From an uncultured Flavobacteriaceae bacterium (GTDB lineage: Bacteria > Bacteroidota > Bacteroidia > Flavobacteriales > Flavobacteriaceae): DNA of 64,000 bases. The stretch's first letter is position 1. The number at the start of each line of letters is the position of its first letter. Positions 36,498 to 46,666 of this stretch are shown here, in pieces. A program made the position numbers and the translations under genes. The stretch is taken from positions 62,001 through 126,000 of the forward strand of contig CANKZQ010000005.1 of the NCBI GenBank assembly GCA_947488345.1, in the 5' to 3' direction. The notes beneath the pieces are model-generated. The model was not told where the DNA came from. It did no database searches and was given only the letters and a program-made list of their open reading frames with translations.

Positions 36498-37907
36498 ATG
36501 AAGAATATAAAACAAATAAAATTGAAAAACCTGTTTTTGATGTTAGTTTTTATGACATTGATTGGTTGCGAGAGAGAACTCTCTGGCGATGCTGAGTTTG
36601 CGACATTTTCTAAAACTGGAGAGATCTTTATTGATGCACCAGTAGGTCTTGGGAGTGATTTTTACTTTCCTTTTTTGGGTTCGAAAGCAACCGCTTTTTC
36701 AGTCGATCAAGATGTTGCTTATGAAAGCGCAGCCTCAATGCGAATTGATGTGCCGAATGCAAATGATCCCGAAGGGAGTTTTGCAGGTGCAATTTTTAGA
36801 GTGGAAGGTTCAGGACGTAACCTAACAGAATTTGATGCCCTTACTTTTTGGGCAAAAGCATCACAGGGTGTTACTATTGGAGAGATAGGATTTGGACAAG
36901 ACTTCGGAGAGAATAAATTTCAAGTGACAAGAACAAATGTAACACTCGGAACAAACTGGGTTAAATATATAATTCCCATTCCAGATCCTTCTAAGTTAAC
37001 CGAAGAGCGCGGAATGCTATGGTATGCTGCCGGAACACAAGACACAGATGGGTTTGGGTATACATTTTGGTTCGATGAAGTACAATTTGAAAAGTTAGGT
37101 ACTATTGCACAACCACAACCAGCAATATTGAACGGTGTTGACGTTGAACAAGACGCTTTTATCGATATCCCTATCGAGCTGTCGGGGCTTACTCAAACCT
37201 TTAACGGACCATCAGGAGAGAATATTACCGTACTAGCCAAACCTTCATACTATGAATTTACTTCTACAGATATTGATGTGGCAAGGGCAAATGAATTAGG
37301 TGTTGTATCTGTGGTTGGAACCGGTCAAGCGACCATATCGGCGACTTTAGGAAATGTCGCTGCTCAAGGATCGTTGGCACTCAATGTAAAAGGCACATTC
37401 GATTTTGCACCAATGCCTCCTCAGAGAAATGCGAACGACGTAATATCTGTATTTAGTGACGCTTATACGAATGTTTCCGTTGATTATTTTAATGGATTTT
37501 TCGCTCCTTTTCAAACTACTTTAGGAGGATCTCCACCTTTAGATGTAAATGGCGATGCAGTTATTAATTATACCGATCTAAATTTTGTAGGGATAGGAAC
37601 TTTTCAAGATGTTCCGTCAATTAATACTACAGAAATGACCCACCTTCATATTGATATAAAAGTCAATGAAAATATTGATGCAGGAGATTTTATTACCATA
37701 CAATTGCTCAACGCGGTTGGAGATAACGAAACTTCCGGTGAGGTTAGATTCGAAGCAGATACCTTCACAACAGATGAATGGATTAGTTTGGATATTCCAT
37801 TGACCGATTTCGGTCTTGCTGATCGTTCTCAAATAGGGCTCTTATTTTTTGTATCCGACGCTACGATTAGTGACATATTCGTTGATAATATCTATTACTA
37901 TAAATAG
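36498..37907 (+). CDS. Carbohydrate-binding surface lipoprotein with Big_2-like domain
   Basis: 469 residues from the ATG at 36498; the longer track ORF runs into the upstream gene. The lipobox is FMTLIGCERE. Two domains with CBM/CIA30-like sandwich patterns (about 35-215, FDALTFWAKASQG; about 310-469, THLHIDIKVNENIDAGDFITIQL) surround a bacterial Ig-like Big_2 domain (RANELGVVSVVGTGQATISATLGN). No catalytic signature is visible. It probably binds glucan at the surface, in the position where a SusE/F-type protein would be. Confidence 0.8.
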   Translation: MKNIKQIKLKNLFLMLVFMTLIGCERELSGDAEFATFSKTGEIFIDAPVGLGSDFYFPFLGSKATAFSVDQDVAYESAASMRIDVPNANDPEGSFAGAIFRVEGSGRNLTEFDALTFWAKASQGVTIGEIGFGQDFGENKFQVTRTNVTLGTNWVKYIIPIPDPSKLTEERGMLWYAAGTQDTDGFGYTFWFDEVQFEKLGTIAQPQPAILNGVDVEQDAFIDIPIELSGLTQTFNGPSGENITVLAKPSYYEFTSTDIDVARANELGVVSVVGTGQATISATLGNVAAQGSLALNVKGTFDFAPMPPQRNANDVISVFSDAYTNVSVDYFNGFFAPFQTTLGGSPPLDVNGDAVINYTDLNFVGIGTFQDVPSINTTEMTHLHIDIKVNENIDAGDFITIQLLNAVGDNETSGEVRFEADTFTTDEWISLDIPLTDFGLADRSQIGLLFFVSDATISDIFVDNIYYYK

Positions 37908-37931
37908 GAGGTTAATTTTAAAATAAAGAAG

Positions 37932-38771
37932 ATGAACAGAAATAAAATATATACAAGAACAAAAGCCGTCGTAATTCCAGTTTTTCTATGCGCGATGCTA
38001 TTGGTTATCTCAAGTTGCAATACAGATGAAACGCAAACGGTAACCAATTTCACCAAGCTTGTTATGTCTGATGAATTCGACACAGAGGGTGCTCCGAATA
38101 GTACCATGTGGACTTTCGACATAGGCAGAGGACCCAATAATGACGGATGGGGAAATCAAGAGTTACAATACTATACGAATCGTACTGAGAACGTAAAAGT
38201 CGAAAATGGGTTTTTACTAATTACTGCTCAGGAAGAATCATTCGAAGGCGCATCCTACACTTCTGCTAGATTGAAAACAGAAGGATTGTTTGAACAGCAA
38301 TATGGGCGTTTTGAAGCTAGAATAAGACTACCATATGGTAAAGGCTTGTGGCCGGCATTTTGGTTGTTGGGGAATGATTGCGATACAAACATTTGGCCAC
38401 AATGTGGTGAGATAGATATCATGGAATATTTGGGAGATTCTCCAACAGTTGTGTTTGGAAGTGCTCACGGACCAGGATATTCTGCAGGAGAAGCAGAAAC
38501 AAAAGAATATGCCTTAGAGAATGATCGGTTTGATACAGGCTTCCACATCTTCGGAATAGAATGGGGGCCTAATTACATCAACTATTATGTAGATGATGTT
38601 TTATATAATCAAATAACACCCGAAGATGTTTCTGGAGAATGGGTATTTGATCATCCATTCTATATCATAATGAATGTTGCCGTTGGTGGTAGTTTTCCAG
38701 GATCACCTAACCCAGAAACAGTGTTCCCGCAAACCATGGTGGTAGATTATGTACGTGTATATCAACAATAG
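37932..38771 (+). CDS. GH16 endo-beta-1,3-glucanase (laminarinase) lipoprotein
   Basis: 279 residues, lipobox LLVISSCN. The GH16 catalytic motif is GEIDIMEYLG (nucleophile E160, D162, acid/base E165), with the flanking laminarinase features GLWPAFWLLG and FHIFGIEWGPNYI. The family cleaves internal beta-1,3 (or mixed-link) bonds of glucans such as laminarin. As a lipoprotein it likely acts at the outer membrane. It lies 24 nt after the previous gene and 28 nt before the PKD/CBM lipoprotein, in one operon. Confidence 0.93.
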   Translation: MNRNKIYTRTKAVVIPVFLCAMLLVISSCNTDETQTVTNFTKLVMSDEFDTEGAPNSTMWTFDIGRGPNNDGWGNQELQYYTNRTENVKVENGFLLITAQEESFEGASYTSARLKTEGLFEQQYGRFEARIRLPYGKGLWPAFWLLGNDCDTNIWPQCGEIDIMEYLGDSPTVVFGSAHGPGYSAGEAETKEYALENDRFDTGFHIFGIEWGPNYINYYVDDVLYNQITPEDVSGEWVFDHPFYIIMNVAVGGSFPGSPNPETVFPQTMVVDYVRVYQQ

Positions 38772-38799
38772 AAAGTAAACAATTAACTAATAAGAAATT

Positions 38800-41700
38800 A
38801 TGAAAGAATTAATCGAAAGAACTAAGATATTATGGTTATTCGTTATCGCAATATCCTTTGTAAGTTGCGAAAATGATGATGATGCTGTGTTGCCCGAACT
38901 CGTGGCAAGTTTTGCGCACACCATAAATGAAGATACAGGAGCAGTATCATTTATTAATTTATCCGAAAATGCCGATACCTATTCTTGGGATTTTGGTGAT
39001 GGAACATCCTCTACAGAAATTAACCCTATAAGAAGTTTTCCTACGGGCACTTATACTATAAAATTGTCGGCTGCAAATGCAGCAGGAGCATCGGGTTCTT
39101 TTGAGGATCAAATAGTGATAAATATTCCGCTTCCTATAAATATTCCAGTAACCTTTGATGATCCGAACGTAAATTACGAAGTATCCACTTTTAATGGGGC
39201 TTCTTTTATGATCGTAGACAATCCTGATGCTTCAGGTACGAATACAAGTACCTCAAAAGTTGGTGCAATCACTAATGTTGGTGCTGCATTTGAAGGTATT
39301 TTCTTTGATTTGGGTATGGGCATAGATTTAACAACGTTAAAATCCGTGCAAGCCAATTTTTGGTCAGAGACTCCAGTAGATGTGTTGTTGAAGCTTGAAG
39401 AAGGTACTGGTGCTGATATTGAAACAACAGCAAGTCATGGCGGTACAGGATGGGAAATGATCACGTTTAATTTCACATCCGATGCTAGTTATTCAAGATT
39501 TACAATGTTTGTTGACGGTCCAGGTACAGCAGCGGGAACTTTTTATATGGATGATATTGTGCAAATTGAGACACCACCTGCAACAAGTGGATGTACAGAA
39601 ACGCCAATAGCAGCAACCTCACTTCCATTGGATTTTGAAGGATGTGCAACTTTTCCTTCATCTGATAATTTCGGAGCAGGAATTACATCCGAATTGACGG
39701 TAAACCCTTCTAAAACTGGAATTAACACTTCGGATTTTGTTTTAAAAGTTGATAAGCCTACAGGGTCAGATTTCTTTGCAGGAATACAAAATACATTTGC
39801 GGAAAATTTTGACTTAACTACGACAGATATTTTTAAGGTGAAAGTATATTCGACAAAAGCGAATGTGGTTTTACGATTTGAATTATTGGCGAATCCAAAT
39901 GATGGAAGTATTGGTAATCCAGCTCCAGTATTCATAACCGTTCCTACGGCAAACGAATGGACAGAAGTTGAAGTTAACTTTACGGGATTACCGGCTGGAC
40001 CAATGGCATATAATCAACTGGTTATAAAACCAGACAATGACCAAAGCGATAGCGCTATTACCGCTGGTGGAACTTATTATTTTGATGATCTTACACTTAA
40101 TGAAAATGATCCAGGAAGTACATTTGATAGTGGTTTGTTGACGAATGGTGATTTTGAAAACGGAGCAGCACCATGGACAATTGGAGTTGGTACAGATCCT
40201 GTACCTGTAGTTACTGATGCCGGAAATAGTTTTTATTCGGTAGATGTTACCGCAGCTGGAAATCCATTTGATGTGAATATGAGTCAAAAACTAGAAATAA
40301 TTGAGAACTCGAGCTATATATTAACATTTGATGCCTGGTCTGACCGAGCAAGGTCGTTGGTCGCAGGAATAGGTCTTAGTGGAGGTAGCTTCGCTAATAC
40401 AACAGAGTCTGTTAATTTAACAACAACAAGAACAACATTCACGCTGACATTAACCGCTGCAGGATTTGGTGCTGCAGATGCTCGTGTTTTATTCGATTCT
40501 GGAGCAGAAGTTGGTGTCGTGAATATTGATAATGTTTCATTAGTATTAGATACTGGTTCAGGAGCAGACACAGAAGCTCCAGTTATTACTTTAAATGGAG
40601 ATGCTACCGTTACAGTAATTGTTGGTGATACCTTTACAGATCCAGGAGCTCAAGCGAACGATAATGTAGATGGAGACCTCACGGGAAGCATTACAGTAGG
40701 GGGAGATACGGTTGATACAAATACAATCGGAACATATATTATAACATACAACGTTAGTGATGCCGCTGGTAATGCCGCTGCTCAAGTGACTAGAACGGTA
40801 AATGTTGAAGCGCCGGCACCATTTAACAGTGGTTTATTGACCAATGGCGATTTTGAAAGTGGTGCAGCCCCTTGGACAATAGGAGTTGGTTCCGATCCAG
40901 TACCCGTTGTAACTGATGCGGGAAATAGTTTTTATTCAGTAGACGTTACAGCAGCGGGTAATTCGTTTGATGTAAATATGAGTCAAAAACTAGAAATAGT
41001 AGAGAACTCTACCTATAAATTAACTTTTGATGCTTGGTCAGATCGCGCAAGAACGATTATTGCAGGCATTGGTTTAAGTGGTGGTAGTTTTGCTAATACA
41101 AATGAAACCGTAAACCTAACAACAGATAGGCAAACATTTACACTTACCCTAACCGCTGCTGGATTTGGCGCAGCAGATGCACGTGTATTATTTGATTCAG
41201 GTGCCGAAGTAGGATTAGTCAACATCGATAATGTATCTCTAGAGTTAGACGGTGGTTCTACAGGAACTGGAGGGTGTAATGATACGCCAATTGCGGCTAC
41301 AGAACTTCCATTAGATTTTGAAGGATGCCAAACATTTATATCATCATTTTCGAGTATTGGTGATGGAGGTGTTACACCTAGTTTAGATGCCAATCCATCT
41401 AAATCTGGTATCAATACATCAGATAATGTGTTAAAGGTTGTTAGAGCTAGTGGTATTAATCGTTGGGGAGGTGTTCAAAATTCATTTCCAGCAGGAACTA
41501 TTGATATTACAACAAAGGTATTTAAAGTTAAGGTATATTCTAGCGTAGCAGACGTTACCTATCGATTTGAGTTGGCCTTAGACCCTCAAACAGATCCGGT
41601 TACTGGTAATCCTGCACCTCAATTTGTACAAGTGTCTGGAGGAGCTAATGAGTGGGTAGAAATAGAATTTACGTTTACTAACTTACCGGCTACGCCAACT

Positions 41701-41805
41701 ACATATAATCAATTGGTAATTAAACCAGATAATCCTGAAGGTTCTGATGGAGAAGTAACTTCAGAAGAACGTGTATTCTATTTTGACGATTTACGACTTG
41801 AGTAG
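38800..41805 (+). CDS. Multi-domain PKD/CBM lipoprotein (glucan binding)
   Basis: 1001 residues, lipobox ISFVSCEND. Domains in order: PKD (SWDFGDGTSST), a sandwich module (about 115-255), module A1 (CTETPIAATSLPLDFEGC), CBM4-like copy 1, a DUF5011/HYR-type Ig domain (GDTFTDPGAQANDN), CBM4-like copy 2 and module A2 (CNDTPIAATELPLDFEGC). No catalytic residues are apparent. Both the CBM4-like and the A modules are duplicated around the Ig domain, giving a symmetric layout. It probably captures laminarin-like glucan on the surface. Confidence 0.85.
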   Translation: MKELIERTKILWLFVIAISFVSCENDDDAVLPELVASFAHTINEDTGAVSFINLSENADTYSWDFGDGTSSTEINPIRSFPTGTYTIKLSAANAAGASGSFEDQIVINIPLPINIPVTFDDPNVNYEVSTFNGASFMIVDNPDASGTNTSTSKVGAITNVGAAFEGIFFDLGMGIDLTTLKSVQANFWSETPVDVLLKLEEGTGADIETTASHGGTGWEMITFNFTSDASYSRFTMFVDGPGTAAGTFYMDDIVQIETPPATSGCTETPIAATSLPLDFEGCATFPSSDNFGAGITSELTVNPSKTGINTSDFVLKVDKPTGSDFFAGIQNTFAENFDLTTTDIFKVKVYSTKANVVLRFELLANPNDGSIGNPAPVFITVPTANEWTEVEVNFTGLPAGPMAYNQLVIKPDNDQSDSAITAGGTYYFDDLTLNENDPGSTFDSGLLTNGDFENGAAPWTIGVGTDPVPVVTDAGNSFYSVDVTAAGNPFDVNMSQKLEIIENSSYILTFDAWSDRARSLVAGIGLSGGSFANTTESVNLTTTRTTFTLTLTAAGFGAADARVLFDSGAEVGVVNIDNVSLVLDTGSGADTEAPVITLNGDATVTVIVGDTFTDPGAQANDNVDGDLTGSITVGGDTVDTNTIGTYIITYNVSDAAGNAAAQVTRTVNVEAPAPFNSGLLTNGDFESGAAPWTIGVGSDPVPVVTDAGNSFYSVDVTAAGNSFDVNMSQKLEIVENSTYKLTFDAWSDRARTIIAGIGLSGGSFANTNETVNLTTDRQTFTLTLTAAGFGAADARVLFDSGAEVGLVNIDNVSLELDGGSTGTGGCNDTPIAATELPLDFEGCQTFISSFSSIGDGGVTPSLDANPSKSGINTSDNVLKVVRASGINRWGGVQNSFPAGTIDITTKVFKVKVYSSVADVTYRFELALDPQTDPVTGNPAPQFVQVSGGANEWVEIEFTFTNLPATPTTYNQLVIKPDNPEGSDGEVTSEERVFYFDDLRLE
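40129..40560 (+). repeat. CBM4-like module, copy 1 (direct repeat with 40828-41259)
   Basis: 144 codons beginning SGLLTNGDFE. Copy 2 at 40828-41259 is also 144 codons with most residues identical, yet many third-codon positions differ. The duplication is therefore old and kept under protein-level constraint. Confidence 0.9.
40828..41259 (+). repeat. CBM4-like module, copy 2
   Basis: Second copy of the 432-nt module, offset by 699 nt from copy 1 with the DUF5011-type Ig domain between them. Confidence 0.9.
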
Positions 41806-41837
41806 TTTAAGAATTAATAATATTATTTAAATTGGTT

Positions 41838-41864
41838 AAGGTCGAGAAGTAAAAGCTCGGCCTT
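41838..41864 (+). terminator. Hairpin between the PKD lipoprotein and phosphorylase genes
   Basis: Stem AAGGTCGAG / CTCGGCCTT (one G-U pair), loop of 9 nt, followed by ATTTTA. It may partly end transcription of the outer-membrane part of the locus before the GH149-to-MFS part. Confidence 0.75.
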
Positions 41865-41902
41865 ATTTTACCATAATATAGTAGAAAGAAGATATAGTAA
41901 AC

Positions 41903-44900
41903 ATGTTAATGGAGCATACCGAAATCAATAAAAAAGTTATTCTTGAGCATTTAAAAATTGATAATGAAGAGTTCTTCAAAATCTCTAACAATGATCACAT
42001 GCGTCCGTTTTTTATGAGCATAGTAAGTGATTCTAATCATTGGATGTTTATATCAAGTAACGGCGGTTTGACAGCGGGTCGACAAAATGCAGAATTCGCT
42101 CTGTTTCCCTATTACACAGACGATAAAATAACAGAATCGGCCGAAATTACAGGAAGTAAATCGATATTTCAAGTAGAAAAATTAGGAAAGATTCACGTTT
42201 GGGAACCCTTTTCTGAACGTTTTGAAGGCCGTTTTCATATTACAAGAAATCTATATAAAAATGTGTATGGAAATAAAGTGCTATTTGAAGAAATAAACCA
42301 TGATTTGCAGCTGGTATTTCGTTATCAATGGAACTCGAGCGATCTTTTCGGGTTTGTTAAAAAAAGTCAACTCATTAATATTGATAATGAAGATGTTAGA
42401 ATTACATTTTTAGATGGTATTCAAAACATCTTACCATATGGTGTGAGTAGTGATTTACAAAATGCTAGTAGTAATTTGGTTGATGCATACAAACGAAGTG
42501 AATTAGAAGAGAAAACAGGATTAGGTATTTTTGCTTTAAGTGCTATTATTGTTGATAAGGCAGAACCTAGTGAAGCACTCAAAGCTAATGTAGTATGGTC
42601 GTTGGGTTTAGAAAATATAACATACCTACTCTCCTCTGAACAACTTAAAAAATTTAGAAAGCAACAGCGAATCACGCAAGAAACTGATGTAAAGGCAGAA
42701 AAAGGAGCGTATTTTGTGCACACGGAAGTTTGTTTGACGCCAAATTCAGATAAACAGTGGAGTATTGTTGCCGATGTAAATAAAAATCACGCTGCAATTG
42801 CTGAGCTTTCAAAAAAAATAATTGAAGACTCAGAACTAGATGAAAAAGTCGATCGAGATATTGCCAGCGGTACTCAAAATCTGATTGCACTAGATGCAGC
42901 AGCGGACGGATTGCAATTAACTGCTGATTATTCTAGAGATAAAAGACATTTTGCAAATACGCTGTTTAACGTAATGCGTGGAGGTATCTTCGATGATAAT
43001 TATAATATAGAGCGCTGGGATTTTAAAAACTACATTACGAAGGCTAACAAGAAAGTGGCTCGAACTAATGAGGAAATTATTAATCAGTTACCAGAAGTTT
43101 TTTCAATTTTTGAATTGAAAGAATTAGCTAACCAAACGAATGATAAAAATTTTAGACGCTTATGTTTAGAATACATGCCACTAAAGTTTAGTCGCCGTCA
43201 TGGCGATCCTAGTCGTCCCTGGAATAAATTTTCTATCAACACCAAAAGTGAAATCGATGGATCGAAAATATTAGATTATGAAGGTAATTGGCGTGATATT
43301 TTTCAAAACTGGGAAGCGCTAGCGTTATCATATCCTGAGTTTATTGAGAGCATGATTCACAAGTTTTTAAATGCGACAACTTTCGATGGATATAACCCAT
43401 ATCGCGTCACTAAAGATGGTTTTGATTGGGAAGCTATTGAGCCAGATGACCCATGGAGTTATATTGGTTATTGGGGTGATCATCAAATCATATATTTATT
43501 AAAGTTCTTGGAGTTTTCGGAGAACTTAGCACCTAAAAAATTAGAGAGCTTATTTAATAAAGATCTATTTGTTTATGCAAATGTTCCTTATAAAATTAAG
43601 CCGTATCAAGATATTCTAAAGAACCCAAAAGATACTATAGATTTTGATGAAGACCTAGACCACAAAATACGAAATGAGCGTAATGAATTAGGGGCAGATG
43701 GAGCGCTGTTGCGAGATGAAAACCGATTTATAGTGAAGGTTAATTTCATTGAAAAAATCCTGGCTACTGCATTGGCGAAATTGTCAAATTTTATTCCCGA
43801 GGGTGGTATTTGGATGAACACGCAAAGACCCGAATGGAATGATGCAAATAACGCGCTAGTTGGTAACGGCGTATCGATGGTAACTTTATATTATTTACGT
43901 CGCTTCTTTCATTTTTTTGAGAATGTATTTGCGAATTCTAAAACTGACGAGATTGAAGTTTCTAAAGAACTAGTAAGTTTCTTTAACGCTGTTGTTTCAA
44001 CATTCGAAAAGCATCAACACATCTTATCTGATGCTATAAGTGATGTACAACGTAAAGAAGTCTTGGATGGTCTTGGTCAGGCGGGTAGTGACTACAGAGA
44101 TCAAATTTATACACACGCTTTTTCTGGTAGAAAAGAAGTTTTAACTACAGAAGCGTTAAAGCATTTTGTTCACATTAGTTTAACGTATTTAGAACATGCC
44201 ATTAACGCAAATAAGCGGGCTGATAATTTATACCATGCCTATAACTTAATGACCGTAAATGACAACAAGGTTTCAATCTCAAACTTAGATGAGATGTTAG
44301 AAGGTCAAGTTGCTGCTTTAAGTTCAAAATACCTTACATCTCAGGAGGTGCTGTCGGTTTTAGATGCTATGAAGAATAGCGCACTATTTAGAAGAGATCA
44401 ATATAGTTATTTGTTATATCCATACAAAAATCTAAAGGGCTTTATTGCTCGAAATACCATTGCACATGAGGCTATAAAAGAATCTGATTTATTACAACGA
44501 CTTGTGTCGGATGGGAATATAAAGATTGTAGAGAAAGATGTCAAGGGAGAGTATCATTTTAATGGAAACTTTAGAAATGCAAGCGATCTCAAAAATGCCT
44601 TAGATGAACTTCCAATCGACTACGAAATACAACTTAAGAAAGAAGAATCTAAAGTTTTGGATCTCTTTGAAGAAGTGTTTAATCACAAAGCATTTACTGG
44701 ACGATCAGGTACTTTTTATGGTTATGAAGGTTTAGGTTCTATCTATTGGCACATGGTTTCTAAACTTCAATTAGCCGTTCAAGAGTGTTGTTTAAAAGCA
44801 ATTGATGATAAGGAAAGTGATGAGGTAGTAGGGAGATTGTTAGCACACTATTATGAAATTAATGAAGGGATAGGAGTGCATAAATCACCAGAACTTTATG

Positions 44901-45346
44901 GTGCATTTCCAACAGATCCGTATTCACATACGCCAGCTGGAAAAGGAGCACAACAACCTGGGATGACAGGACAAGTAAAAGAAGATATTCTAAGCCGATT
45001 TGGAGAACTTGGGGTTTTTGTTCAAGACGGAAAATTATACTTCAACCCGTGTTTATTAAGAAAGGATGAGTTTTTAAAAGAGCCAACAACTTTCAACTAT
45101 GTATCAATTTCTAAAAAGAAAGAGGTGATTCTTTTACAAGAAAGCTCACTATGCTTTACATATTGTCAAATCCCGGTGGTGTATAAAGCAGGAGTGAAAG
45201 AAATGTTGAAAGTGACATTTAGAGATAATAGCACAAGAGAATTCGAAAATCTAAGCTTAGATAGAGCTACAAGCAAGTATGTATTTGGTCGTTCGGGCGA
45301 AGTACTTCGAATTGATGTCAATATAAAAACAAGTGATTTAAAATAA
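41903..45346 (+). CDS. Beta-1,3-oligoglucan phosphorylase, GH149-type
   Basis: 1147 residues with no signal peptide, so cytoplasmic. The size and the motif region DPWSYIGYWGDHQIIYLLKF (about 515-535), FNVMRGGIFDDNYNIERWDF and the C-terminal part PTDPYSHTPAGKGAQQPGMTGQ resemble GH94-related phosphorylases; the length of about 1100 and the glucan context point to GH149, which releases glucose 1-phosphate from beta-1,3-oligoglucans. GH161 is a less likely alternative (mainly Gram-positive). ATG 41909 is an alternative start. It is the energy-saving end of the pathway after import. Confidence 0.78.
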   Translation: MLMEHTEINKKVILEHLKIDNEEFFKISNNDHMRPFFMSIVSDSNHWMFISSNGGLTAGRQNAEFALFPYYTDDKITESAEITGSKSIFQVEKLGKIHVWEPFSERFEGRFHITRNLYKNVYGNKVLFEEINHDLQLVFRYQWNSSDLFGFVKKSQLINIDNEDVRITFLDGIQNILPYGVSSDLQNASSNLVDAYKRSELEEKTGLGIFALSAIIVDKAEPSEALKANVVWSLGLENITYLLSSEQLKKFRKQQRITQETDVKAEKGAYFVHTEVCLTPNSDKQWSIVADVNKNHAAIAELSKKIIEDSELDEKVDRDIASGTQNLIALDAAADGLQLTADYSRDKRHFANTLFNVMRGGIFDDNYNIERWDFKNYITKANKKVARTNEEIINQLPEVFSIFELKELANQTNDKNFRRLCLEYMPLKFSRRHGDPSRPWNKFSINTKSEIDGSKILDYEGNWRDIFQNWEALALSYPEFIESMIHKFLNATTFDGYNPYRVTKDGFDWEAIEPDDPWSYIGYWGDHQIIYLLKFLEFSENLAPKKLESLFNKDLFVYANVPYKIKPYQDILKNPKDTIDFDEDLDHKIRNERNELGADGALLRDENRFIVKVNFIEKILATALAKLSNFIPEGGIWMNTQRPEWNDANNALVGNGVSMVTLYYLRRFFHFFENVFANSKTDEIEVSKELVSFFNAVVSTFEKHQHILSDAISDVQRKEVLDGLGQAGSDYRDQIYTHAFSGRKEVLTTEALKHFVHISLTYLEHAINANKRADNLYHAYNLMTVNDNKVSISNLDEMLEGQVAALSSKYLTSQEVLSVLDAMKNSALFRRDQYSYLLYPYKNLKGFIARNTIAHEAIKESDLLQRLVSDGNIKIVEKDVKGEYHFNGNFRNASDLKNALDELPIDYEIQLKKEESKVLDLFEEVFNHKAFTGRSGTFYGYEGLGSIYWHMVSKLQLAVQECCLKAIDDKESDEVVGRLLAHYYEINEGIGVHKSPELYGAFPTDPYSHTPAGKGAQQPGMTGQVKEDILSRFGELGVFVQDGKLYFNPCLLRKDEFLKEPTTFNYVSISKKKEVILLQESSLCFTYCQIPVVYKAGVKEMLKVTFRDNSTREFENLSLDRATSKYVFGRSGEVLRIDVNIKTSDLK

Positions 45347-45363
45347 CATTTAACAGCGTAATT

Positions 45364-46656
45364 ATGAGAGCTATAAAACAACTATTCTTTTTATTAATGG
45401 TATGTGGTATAATAGTATCTTGTAAAAAAACTCAAGATAAAGAGAACATAGCAATACAAAAAACACAAAAAGAAGTGACGGCAAAAGACATTTTAGGAAA
45501 CCCAGAATACTTGGCGATTTCATATGGTGGGTACAGGCATAGTGACCATGGTATTGAGCCAACCTTAGAAGAATTAAAAGAAGATATGAGAATCTTGGCT
45601 GTTATGGGTATTAAAGTACTTCGAACATATAAAGTACACAAACCTCATGCAGCTAATGTGCTAAAAGCCATTCGTGAATTAAAAAAAGAAGATCCTAGTT
45701 TCGAAATGTATGTCATGTTAGGGATTTGGATGGATTGTAAAAATGCCTGGACCGAATTACCTCCAAATCACGAAGAAGAAAGTGAACGAAATAAAACCGA
45801 AATAGAAACAGCCGTTAAATTAGCTCAAGAATACCAAGATATTGTGAAAGTATTGGCCGTGGGTAATGAAGCTATGGTGAAATGGGCTACGAGCTATTTT
45901 GTACAACCCTGGGTAATCTTAAAATGGGTGAACTATTTACAAGATTTAAAAAAGAAGGGTGAATTATCAAAAGACCTTTGGATTACCAGTTCAGATAATT
46001 TTGCTTCTTGGGGAGGTGGTGACAATGAATACCATGTTGAGGATTTGAATAAATTGATAAAAGCGGTCGACTTTATTTCGATGCATACCTATCCAATGCA
46101 TGATACGCATTACAATCCACAGTTTTGGGGTGTACTAGAGGATGAAAAAGAGATGTCTGATATAGAAAAGATTGAGAAAGCCATGGAACGTTCCTTAGAA
46201 TATTCTAAAGCGCAGTATGAAAGTGTGAAACAATACATGAATAGTGTAGGCGCGAATAAACCGATTCATATTGGGGAAACTGGTTGGGCGAGCTATTCGA
46301 ATGGTCATTACGGTAATGATGGTTCTAAGGCTACTGATGAATTTAAAGAAGCATTATTCTATACCCTAATGCGTAATTGGACAAACGCAAACAAAATTGC
46401 CTGTTTTTACTTCGAAGCTTTTAATGAACCGTGGAAAGATGCCGCCAATCAAGGGGGATCAGAAAACCACTTCGGATTGTTTACAGTAGATGGTGAAGCG
46501 AAATACGTTGTTTGGGATCTAGTAGATGACCAAACTTTTGACGGATTAACACGAGGAGGGAATCCTATTACAAAAACCTACGATGGGAATAAAGAGTTAT
46601 TGCTGAAAGAAGTCTTAGTCCCCGCTATTAAGGACTCATTAGCTGTTAGTTTTTAG
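45364..46656 (+). CDS. GH17 beta-1,3-glucan hydrolase/transferase lipoprotein
   Basis: 430 residues, lipobox VCGIIVSCKK. The GH17 acid/base is in LAVGNEAMVKWA (E169) and the nucleophile in IHIGETGWAS (E305), the two typical family motifs. The family includes endo- and exo-beta-1,3-glucanases and transglycosylases. It follows the phosphorylase by 17 nt and precedes GH30 by 10 nt. It likely shortens glucan in the periplasm or at the outer membrane. Confidence 0.9.
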   Translation: MRAIKQLFFLLMVCGIIVSCKKTQDKENIAIQKTQKEVTAKDILGNPEYLAISYGGYRHSDHGIEPTLEELKEDMRILAVMGIKVLRTYKVHKPHAANVLKAIRELKKEDPSFEMYVMLGIWMDCKNAWTELPPNHEEESERNKTEIETAVKLAQEYQDIVKVLAVGNEAMVKWATSYFVQPWVILKWVNYLQDLKKKGELSKDLWITSSDNFASWGGGDNEYHVEDLNKLIKAVDFISMHTYPMHDTHYNPQFWGVLEDEKEMSDIEKIEKAMERSLEYSKAQYESVKQYMNSVGANKPIHIGETGWASYSNGHYGNDGSKATDEFKEALFYTLMRNWTNANKIACFYFEAFNEPWKDAANQGGSENHFGLFTVDGEAKYVVWDLVDDQTFDGLTRGGNPITKTYDGNKELLLKEVLVPAIKDSLAVSF

Positions 46657-46666
46657 TATTAGAATT

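Noticed and set aside
39543-39935. Minus-strand ORF of 130 residues in the PKD/CBM gene
   Set aside because: Shadow frame of a repetitive gene; no start context.
40129-41259. CRISPR-like direct repeats
   Set aside because: The repeats are 144-codon protein modules, not short spaced repeats.
41903-45346. GH94 cellobiose phosphorylase
   Set aside because: The length is about 1147 residues against about 800 for GH94, and the surrounding genes act on beta-1,3-glucan, so GH149 is preferred, though not proven.
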